Shown here piece after piece: positions 25,664 through 34,500 of a stretch of DNA of 64,000 bases. Below the pieces are notes generated by a model. It saw only the letters and a program-made list of their open reading frames with translations. It did no database searches and had not been told where the DNA came from. Numbering within the stretch: the stretch's first letter is position 1; every line of letters begins with the position of its first letter. The stretch spans positions 310,001 through 374,000 of the forward strand of contig CAWAOP010000056.1 in assembly GCA_963783505.1 (NCBI GenBank). Direction: 5' to 3'. The stretch is from BOG-224 sp963783505 (lineage in GTDB: Bacteria; Acidobacteriota; Terriglobia; Bryobacterales; Bryobacteraceae). Both the position numbers and the translations under genes were made by a program.

Positions 25664-28261
25664 GGGCGCTTCAGCTCCTTTTGCAATTCGCTCAGCAACT
25701 GCAAAGCTTCGATGGGGCGCAGCTCATCCAGGTTGAGACTGCGCACACGCTCGGCGATACCATAGCCCACAGGCTCGAAAAGCTGGATCTGTACCGGTCC
25801 CTGGCTTTCCGTATGGACGAGTTCCTCCGTGACGACATGTTCCGTTCGCTCATGCAGCTTGAGCACATCGCGCGCGCGTTCGATCACCGCCATTGGCAGG
25901 CCCGCAAGGCGCGCCACTTCGATTCCGTAGCTTCGGTCGGCCTTTCCGGGCTCGACCTTGCGCAGAAAAATGATGTGGTCCCCGGCTTCCTTCACGGAGA
26001 CATGCAGATTGCGTACGCCTTCAAGTTGCTCGGCCAGCTCGGTCAGCTCGTGATAGTGCGTGGCGAACAGCGTCTTGGCGCGAGTGCGGGCGTGAATGTA
26101 CTCCACGACGGACCAGGCCAGCGCAAGACCGTCGAAGGTAGCGGTGCCCCGGCCAATTTCATCGAGAACAATCAGGCTGCGCGGCGTCGCGGTGTTGAGG
26201 ATGACCGCCGTTTCCGTCATTTCCACCATGAAGGTGGACCGGCCGCGGGCCAGGTTGTCGGACGCTCCGATGCGCGTGTAGATGCGGTCGAAGATGGGAA
26301 GCGTGGCGGAATCCGCCGGGACGAACGAACCGGCTTGGGCCATAATGGCGACGATCGCGGCCTGCCTGAGGTACGTGGATTTGCCGCCCATGTTCGGGCC
26401 GGTGATGATGGCGATGAGATCGGTGGAATCGTCGAGGTAGAGATCGTTCGGGATGAAGCGTCCGGCGTCCTGCTCGGGAAGCTGTTCGATGACCGGGTGG
26501 CGGCCGGCCATGATCCGCATCTCGCCCGAATCGGAAAACGCGGGGCGGCAATAGCGGTTTTCGGCGGCGAGTTGAGCGAGCCCACAGGCGACGTCGATCT
26601 CGGCGACCGCGGAGGCCGTGGCGCGGATGCGCTGCGCCTGCGACGCGGCTCGCTGGCGAACATCCACGAAGAGGTCCTTCTCCAACGCCAGGATGCGCTC
26701 TTCCGCATCCAGCACCTTGTGTTCGTATTCCTTCAGCTCGGGCGTGGTGAAGCGCTCGGCGTTGGCGAGGGTCTGCTTGCGCTCATAGTCCGCGGGCGCC
26801 AGGCGAAGATTGGCGCGCGTGATCTCAATGTAGTAGCCGAAGACATTGTTGAAGCGCACCTTGAGCGACTGGATGCCCGTGCGCTGGCGCTCGCGCTCTT
26901 CGATTTGCGCGATGTAGCGCTTGCCGTTTCCGCTCAGATCGCGAAGCTCGTCCAACTCGGCGTTGAAGCCGGCGCGGATGGTCCCTCCATCGGCGATAGC
27001 CAGCGGCGGCGCTTCCGAGATGGCATTCAGAATCAGGCCTGCCACGTCGGTCAATTCGTCGATTCGCGCGTGAGGCAGGCTGGCGGCCTGCTGCGCCATG
27101 CGCTTCAATGCCGGGACCTTCTCGAGCGAGCGGCCGAGAGCCAGCAAATCGCGCGGACCGGCCGAACCGAGGGTTACCTTGGCGAGGAGGCGCTCGATAT
27201 CGAGGATGCCCTCCAACTGCTTGCGCAGCTCCGAACGCAGGATGGTTTTTTCCAGCAGCTCTCCGGCCGCGTCAAGGCGGCGTTCGATCTCAGCCCGGTC
27301 CATGGACGGGCGCAGGAGCCGCTGGCGCAACAGGCGGCCGCCCATGCCGGTGAGCGACCGGTCGAGAACGCCCAGGACGGTGACTTGCGCCCGCGGGCCA
27401 GGAGCGAGATCGGCCGCGAAGAGCGGCTCGGTCAGCTCCAGGTTGCGGACGGTGACGCCGTCCAGCGTCATGTAATCGGAACGGTTGTAAAAAGAAGGCC
27501 GGTCGAGATGATCGAGCGCGGCGCGCTGCGTGTCGCGCAGGTAGTGGAGAATTGCGCCGGCCGCGCTGGTAGCGGCGGGACGATTGGCCAGCCCGCATCC
27601 ATCGAGCGTGAGCAGCTTGAAGTGATCGCGCAGGATGCGGTCGGCGTAATCGGCAGTGAAGATCCAGTCTTCGAGTTCGGTGCGGAGGCAGGCCTCGCGG
27701 CCGGCTCTGGGCGGGCAGAGAAGTCTGCGCCGCCGGCAACAGGACTTCGCGGGCGCCGAGCTGTTCGAGCGCGGGCACCACATCCGCCGCGTCCATTTCC
27801 GTCGCGCGAAATTCGCCCGTGGAGAGATCCACGTGAGCGACGGCCCATCGTCCCGCGGCCGATGCCACGGCCGCGAGATAGTTGTTCTCGCGCGACCGGA
27901 CCAGGCTGGCGTCCATGGCCGTGCCCGGCGTGACGATGCGCGTGAGATCGCGCTTCACGAGCTTCTTGGCGAAGCGCGGATCTTCCATCTGGTCGCAAAT
28001 AGCGACGCGGTAGCCCTTCTGGATGAGGCGCGAGATGTAGCCTTCGGCGGCGTGGTAGGGAACGCCGCACATAGGGATTGCGGCGCCTTTCTCCTTGTTG
28101 CGAGCGGTGAGGGTGATCTCAAGCTCGCGCGCCGCCGTCACGGCGTCTTCAAAAAACAGCTCGTAGAAATCGCCGAGCCGGAACATCAGCAGCGCGTTGG
28201 GCGCTTGCTGCTTGATGCCGTGATACTGCCGCATGAGCGGCGTGGAGGCGTCGGCTGTCAT
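25660..28261 (-). CDS. mutS: DNA mismatch repair ATPase MutS, frameshifted in the connector region
   Basis: Two frames add up to about 866 residues, normal for MutS. The first (28261 to about 27700) has the mismatch-reading domain, PLMRQYHGIKQQAPNALLMF RLGDFYELFFEDA with the Phe-x-Glu of the mismatch loop area, and GVPYHAAEGYISRLI. The second (about 27700 to 25660) has the core and ATPase domain: ITGPNMGGKSTYLRQ (Walker A), DEIGRGTATFDG (Walker B) and FATHYHELTEL. Reading shifts by one base in or next to a 30-bp palindromic repeat (27687-27716). If the shift is real the cell would lack functional MutS; a consensus error is the alternative. Followed immediately by anmK. Confidence 0.92.
27687..27716. 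repeat. Palindromic repeat inside mutS at the frameshift
   Basis: GGCAGGCCTCGCGGCCGGC... resembles the 24774-24797 repeat inside anmK (GGCAGGCCGGGAGGCCCGCC). It lies exactly where the mutS reading frame changes. Confidence 0.5.
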
Positions 28262-28270
28262 TCAGAGAGC

Positions 28271-28368
28271 CGTGGCGCACGCTTCAGCGTGCAGCGGCGA
28301 GTTTCAACTCGCCGTCCGAGTCTTCGGCAGGCTGAAGCCTGCCGCTGCACGCTGAAGCGTGCGCCACG
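28271..28368. repeat. Nested palindrome with 27-bp perfect inverted arms
   Basis: Arms 28271-28297 and 28342-28368 are perfect reverse complements (CGTGGCGCACGCTTCAGCG...). Each arm contains its own smaller palindrome (GCACGCTTCAGCGTGC), and the 44-bp centre has two more (CGGCGAGTTTCAACTCGCCG and GGCAGGCTGAAGCCTGCC). It fills the gap between the glutamate dehydrogenase and mutS genes. Confidence 0.8.
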
Positions 28369-28373
28369 TGAGG

Positions 28374-29658
28374 TCATGCGTAGATGCCCCGGAGCTTGAT
28401 GGCTTCGGCTACGCGGTCTAAGGCAAGCATATAGGCCGCGATACGGTTGTTGACGCCGTGCTTGGAGGCATACGCCACAACGGCATCGAAACTCTCCACC
28501 ATGATTTCTTTCAGGCGCTCGTTGACCAGTTGCTCGTTCCAGAAGAAGCCCTGGCGGTCCTGAACCCACTCGAAGTAGGAGACGGTGACTCCGCCCGCGT
28601 TGGCAAGAATATCGGGGATCACGAAGACCTTCTTATCTTCGAGGATGGCGTCGGCCAGCGGCGTGGTCGGGCCGTTGGCGCCTTCGCACAGGATCTTGCA
28701 GCGAATGCGGTCGGCGTTGCGCGAATTGATGACGTTTTCGGTCGCGGCGGGCAGCAGCACGTCGCAATCGAGATAGAGCGCTTCGAAGCGGTCCATGTCC
28801 TCGGCTTCCGGGAAGCCGGTTATCGATCCCGTGTCCTTGCGGTGCTTTTGCAGGGCGACGACATCGAGGCCCTTGGGGTTATAGACCGCGCCATCGTATT
28901 CGGCCACGGCGACGATCTTGAACCCAAGAGCGGTCATGAGCTTGCCGGCCATGCCGCCAACATTCCCGAGTCCCTGAATGACCACGCGGCAATCCCGCGG
29001 GCTGAGGCCAAGCCTCTTCAGAGCTTCGACCGTGACGAACATGCAGCCGCGGCCGGTAGCTTCCGGGCGACCGCGCGGAACCGCCCAAGGCCATCGGCTT
29101 TCCGGTTACCACCGCGGTGACGGTGTGGCGGGCATGCATGGAATACGTGTCCATGATCCACGCCATCACTTTCTCGTTGGTGTTCACGTCGGGCGCGGGC
29201 ACGTCGCGCTCGGGCCCAAGGAAATCGATAATCTCGGCCGTGTACCGGCGGGTGAGTTTCTCCAGCTCCGTGTCGGACATAATATTGGGGTCGCAAATGA
29301 CCCCGCCTTTGCCGCCGCCGAACGGTATATTCACAACGGCGCATTTCCAGGTCATCCAGGAAGCCAGGGCCCGAACCTCATCGAGCGTCACGTCAGGGGC
29401 GAAACGGATGCCGCCCTTGGCCGGACCTCGCGCGAGGGAGTGCTGGACGCGGTATCCGGTAAAGACCTCCAGGCGGCCGTCATCGAGCTGAACCGGAATG
29501 TGGACGGTGATCTCTTTTGCGGACGTGCCGAGTACTTTCTTCATGCCGTCATCGAGTTGGAGGCGCTTTGCGGCCTCGTCGAAACGGGCGGCCGCGGCGA
29601 GCCACGGGTTGGATTCATTCTCGACCGATATCGGCGCTGGCGCCACAAAAGTAGCCAC
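28374..29658 (-). CDS. Glutamate dehydrogenase (Glu/Leu/Phe/Val family), one frameshift
   Basis: About 428 residues across two frames. The first frame has GYRVQHSLARGPAKGGIRF, with the catalytic lysine region, and WKCAVVNIPFGGGKGGV; it continues to VTGKPMALGGS. Dropping one G near 29080 gives GGSRGRPEATGRGCMFVTVE, the normal junction to the second frame, which holds the NAD(P) Rossmann fold (VVIQGLGNVGGMAGKLM) and CEGANGPTTPLADAILE. It interconverts glutamate and 2-oxoglutarate plus ammonia. GTG start at 29658 is supported by GGAGGAA 7 bases upstream. Cofactor preference cannot be decided here. Confidence 0.93.
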
Positions 29659-29758
29659 TGTGAACTTCCTCCGGCTTCATTATAAACGGGAGAGGGAAGG
29701 CGGAAGACAGAAGGCAGAAGCCAGAATGAAAACCCTGTGATCGAGGAGGCACGAGTTC

Positions 29759-31232
29759 TCAGGGGCCGAGTTTTTCGATTGCCTTTTGGATCACCGGGTC
29801 GCGGCCGGCTTCCACTTTGTCGCCCTCTTCGACGCCGAAGGCCTGGTTTACGATTTCCGCTTTCAGGCGGCCGTATATGAAGCTCTGTTCGCGGGTCCAT
29901 TCCGAGAGGTTGGGCTCGATCTGGCGCGCGTAGAGAAACGCACGGAACTGGTCGGCCAGCGCGGGTGAGATTTCCAGATCGCGCTCCACCTTATGGGTGC
30001 GCAGGTACTCGGTCGCGAAGTTAGCGAAGGAGGCGCTGGCTTCGAGCACCGCGCGCAAACGGTTGAGGCCTTCGGGAAGGACGACCTCATCCGGCTGGAT
30101 TCCGCCGCCGCCGGCCACCAGGCGGCCGGAATCGGTCTTAAAGGTGGACTGGGCGTTCGGATGGGCGGTAGCCGTGGCGAGTTCAAACTTCCCGGGGTCG
30201 AGCGGTTTCTGAATGGAACGCCCGCTCGGCGTGTAGTAGAGCGCCGTGGTGAGCGCGAGGCCGGTATTCTCGCTTAAAGGGAAGACGGCCTGCACCAGTC
30301 CTTTGCCGTAGCTCGGCTCGCCCAGGACGGTAGCGCGGTCGTGGTCCTCGATGGCCCCAGTGACGATTTCGGCCGCGCTGGCGGTCTTCCCGTTGATCAG
30401 GATGGCGAGCTTGAAGGAGTAGGGCTGCGCGCTGGGCGGGACCGTCTCGGTCTTTTTCGGGCCGTTGCGGCCGCGAACGGTGAGGATTTCGAGCCCGGGT
30501 TTGAGGAAGAGCGCAGCCGTGTCGATGGCCGCCCCAACCAGGCCGCCGGGGTTGTTTCGAAGATCGAGGATCAAACCCGTCAGGTTCTCGTCCGCCGAGC
30601 TTCTCAATAGCCTCCTTGATCTGCGCGGCCGTCTTCTCTTCGAAGCTCGCTACGCGGATGTAGCCGACGCCGGGGCCGACGAAGAAGGCGCGGTCCACGC
30701 TGGGGGATTGCATCTCCTCCGGGGTCAGCGTGAATCTCAGAAGGCCGGCCGAACCGGACCGCCGGATGAGGATCTGGGCCTTCTGCTGCCGCGATTGCGT
30801 CAGCAGTTCCATGATCTGCTCGGGAGCGAAGCGTTCGATTTCGTAGCCGTTCACCGAGACGATTTCGTCGCCGGGGGCCAGGCCCGATTTGGCGGATGGG
30901 GTTCCGGGGAGCGTTTGAAGCACAATGACGCGGCCGGGCAGGATGGAGACGACGCTGCCGAAGCCCTTTTCCGTGGAGGCCTCCATCTTCTTGAGCTGGT
31001 CGAATTGGTCGGAATCGAAAAAGGTGGAGTGCGGGTCCAGGTTGCGGAGCAGGCCGGGGATTGCGCCTTGGTAGAGAACCTGGTCGAGCGATAACGGGTC
31101 GGCGGCGTTGGCCTCGATGATGGAGTAGGCGCCGAGGAGGGTTCGGACCTGGGGTTCGATGTCGCCGGCCGGGTCCTGGGCGTGGGCGGCGAGGGTGGCT
31201 GTGGCTAGCAGAATGGCAAAACGAAGCCAATT
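29759..31232 (-). CDS. S41 family C-terminal processing peptidase, one frameshift, start uncertain
   Basis: Exported serine protease of about 490 residues over two frames. Hydrophobic leader FAILLATATLAAHAQ, a CTP N-terminal part (PGLLRNLDPHSTFFDSDQF), a PDZ domain (VSILPGRVIVLQTLPGTPSAKS GLAPGDEIVSVNGYEI) and, after a one-base shift near 30598, the protease core ENLTGLILDLRNNPGG, with the catalytic Ser in NGKTASAAEIVTGA and Lys in PSYGKGLVQ. No ATG/GTG/TTG lies just before the leader in frame: the upstream sequence is a G-rich repeat, so the true start is either lost in the repeat or hidden by another indel. The C-terminal region (QFRAFLYARQIEPN) matches longer acidobacterial CTPs. Confidence 0.85.
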
Positions 31233-31360
31233 TTGGGGGCTAGAGAACTGGGGGATGGGGGCCGGGGGCCAGGGGCCGGGGGTGCGGCCTTCGGCCGCAG
31301 GGGGTGGGGACTGGGGGCTGACGGCTGGCGGCAACGGGATTTGACAGAACGAAGCCAATT
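31220..31360. repeat. G-rich repeat flanked by 13-bp direct repeats
   Basis: The stretch 31234-31332 is dominated by GGGG runs on the plus strand (for example GGGGGCCAGGGGCCGGGGG). It is flanked by identical direct repeats AACGAAGCCAATT at 31220-31232 and 31348-31360, as expected for an inserted element with target duplication. Related G-rich strings occur at 36348-36397 and 45259-45296. It occupies most of the 327-bp gap before the STAND gene and intrudes on the S41 gene start. Confidence 0.65.
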
Positions 31361-31519
31361 GGGTTGGGCCGCGACGGTTCACGGTGGAACGGATCCCTCC
31401 GATCTCAGGATAGCCGATGGTTGGGTAGGGACCGGAGGGGGATTTGTACAAGGCCTTGATACTAGGCTTTATAAAGTTCGCGCCATGGTGGGAATAGGGC
31501 GAGGGCAAGGGTCGATTTA

Positions 31520-31549
31520 TTTCGTTGTAATAGCGTTAGTTTCGTTGTA
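31520..31549 (+). promoter_or_regulatory. Paired direct repeat upstream of the STAND gene
   Basis: TTTCGTTGTA occurs at 31520-31529 and again at 31540-31549, 20 bp apart, that is about two helix turns on the same face. The patch is AT-rich against a GC-rich background and ends 10 bp before the start codon, so it may be an operator overlapping the promoter. Inference only. Confidence 0.4.
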
Positions 31550-31559
31550 TGGTTGAGGC

Positions 31560-34500
31560 ATGATCTCGAAGGCTGCGGTTTTGAGGGTACTCCCTCCCGT
31601 GCTGGAAAAGCTGGCCGGAGTGAATGCGTCCCGCTTGGAGCGGACTGTGAATCTGGTTGGCGAGGGCGGCACGGCTGTTCTTGGCGGCGTTCTGGGGGCA
31701 CTGTACCCGGGGGCTGAGCGGGACGCGGCGCTGGCGGCTTTCCGGCATTTCCGGAGGGCGGTGGGGCAGGCCGCTGCGGCGGCTGGGGTTCGGCTGTCGC
31801 TGGAGACCGATGGCAAGACCCGAACCGCGCCGGAGGGTCGGACTGTATGGTTCGAGGGTGAGGACCGTGTGGTGGCGGAGGTCGCGCGGTTGGTTGAGGC
31901 GGAGGTGCGCGATGTGGAGCGGGCGCCGCAGTACGCGAAAGAGGAGAGGCCGCTTCGGTTCTTTGTCTCCTATGCGCATGATGACGCGGACCTCGTGGAG
32001 AGGCTGATCAAGCGGCTGGGGCCGATGTTCAAGGCTCGCGCCGAGGCTGAGTTTGAGGTCTGGGCGGACACGAAGCTTTCGCCGGGCGACGATTGGCTCG
32101 GGCGCGTCCGGACGGCCATGGCGAGGTGCGACATGGCGCTGCTGATGGTCAGTCCCGCGTTTCTGGCGAGCGATTTCATCATGCGAGAGGAACTGCCCTA
32201 CCTGGTCGCGAACAAGCGTGTGGTTCCGGTTGCCCTGGGGCGGGTGTCGCTCAGCGGGGCCATGCGGCTGGGCGGGCTTGAGAAACTCCAGTTCTTTTTC
32301 GGCGCCAGGGGCCGGGCGTTTTCCCAACTCCAAACGCGCCCGGCGCGCGAAGAGTTCGCGTTCCAGCTTTTCGAGAAGATTTGCGCGCTGCTTGCCGGGC
32401 CGGAGCAGCGGCCCGCGGCGCCGCCGCGGGAGATCGAAAAGCCGCGATGGGAGCGGCGGCTTCTTGAGGCGGTGGGCGAGTTTGACGAGGAGCACTTCGT
32501 TCACACGGAGGGCGTCCCGACCACGATGAGCAAAGGGTTGGAGCCTTCGCCGGAGATCGACTTGAGCCGGCGGAAGGACGCTCTGGAGTTCCTCAATGAG
32601 TGGCTCTCGGATCCTAATGAAGCGCCTTACTGTGCTCTTCTCGGCGAATACGGGATGGGGAAAACCACCACCTGCAAGGCGCTGGCCCGCGACCTCTTGG
32701 AACGGCGCGAGAAGGACAAGAATGCTCCTTTGCCGATCTATCTCGATTTACGGTACGTGGGCAGCGTCGCTCAAAAGAAGCCGGAGCCGACGCTCGACGA
32801 GATCCTGACGCAGATTCTCCGGATGGGTTGGAAGGCCGGGCCGGAAGGGGAACGGCTGACGGCGCGCGAGGTGGTCGAGTTGGTGGAGAGGGAGCGGGCG
32901 CTGGTGATCTGGGACGGGCTGGATGAGGCGCTGGTGCACCTCGATCCGCACCCCGGCCAGATGTTCACGCGCCAGCTTTTCCGAATCCTGCCGCCGGCGC
33001 GGAGGGGCGAACGGCGGCGCAGCCGGATGCTCATCAGTTGCCGGACGCATTATTTCCGCACGCTGCGCGACCAGCAGACGCACTTCCGCGCGGAAGATCG
33101 CGACAACGTGAGGGAAGAGGATTACCGCGCTCCGTTCGTGCTGCTGCCGTTTACGGAGGGGCAGATCCGGCAGTATTTGAAGCAGACGTTTCCGGGGGAC
33201 GACCCGGACCGGATCATGGGGGTGATCGAGGCGGTCCACAACTTGAAGGAAATGGCCGAGCGGCCGTACACGCTGAGCCTGATCGCGCAACAGTTGGCGC
33301 AAATCGAGCGCTGGAAGGCGGAAGGGAAACGCGTGACCGGCCTGATGCTGTACCGGCACATGGCGCTCTCCTGGCTGGAGCGCGATACCGGCAAGCATCA
33401 GATTACCCCGGACCATAAGCAGGCGCTCATGGAGCGGCTGGCGGCCGAATTGTGGCGGTCGGGAGAAAAAACCTGGGCCGTGGCGGACCTGGAGCAGTGG
33501 CTGATCGACTTTTTGGAAGCCAACCCGAGAGTAGCCGCGCATTACCAGGGAGTGGAGCGGGAGCAGTTGAAGGAGGATTTGCGGACGGCGACGTTTTTGG
33601 TGCGGGAAGGCGAGGACCGGTTCCGGTTTGCGCATACGTCCTTGCAGGAGTACTTCCTGGCGGGGTATTTGAGGCGGGCGTTGGTGGAGGGGCGGCCGGA
33701 GGATTGGGAGATGCCGAGGGTCAGCCGGGAGACGTTGGATTTTCTGGGGCAGTGGATGGAGGAGGAGGTGGGGGGTGCGGTCGCCCCTCCGCTCCCTTAC
33801 GGTCGCGGCTCGGTTAGCGGTCGCGGCTCGGTGAGCGGCAGCGGGCCCGGTTTGGGGACTTTGGCGGGGATTAGGGATTCGTACCGGAAGTGGGCTAGCG
33901 AGATGGCGTTTGATTATTGTTTGCTGGCGCATGGGAAGGGATATCCGGCCGTGGCGATGGGCGGGTTTCAGCTTCCGGGGGCGGATTTGACGGGAGTGGG
34001 ACGTGATCGGGGAAGCCGGCTCGCCGGTGGGGTTGGCGGGGATGAATCTGCGGGGGGCGGAGCTTTGGAATTCGCGGTGGTGGAACTCGAACCTGGAAGG
34101 CGCGGTGTTCGATGGAGCGGATGGGATGCGGGCAGAGTTTTTGCAGTGCCGGATGGCGGGGTCAAGCTGGCGCGGCGCGGAGTTGAAAGCGCCGGTGTTT
34201 CGGGATTGCGATTTGCGAGGGGCGAGCTTTGAGGATGCGCGCTGCCGGAAGGCGCAGTTTCTGCGGTGCGGGCTTACGGGGGCGGTGGGGCTGCCGGAGG
34301 GGAGGCCGGAGGCGTTGTACGCCCTGAGCGGGATGGCAGGCGATAGGACGGGGTTGGCAGGCGAAAGCGCCTGCCCCACTTGCCAGGCGTACGGCTGGCG
34401 GTTGCGAGCGGCCATGCGGGACCGGTGATGGGCTGCGCGTACAGCCCGGACGGGCGGCGGATCGTCTCGGCGTCCTATGACCGGACGCTGAAGGTGTGGG

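Noticed and set aside
25531..27933. 800-codon open frame on the plus strand
   Set aside because: Exactly antisense to mutS; high GC gives long open frames opposite real genes, and the translated sequence has no motifs.
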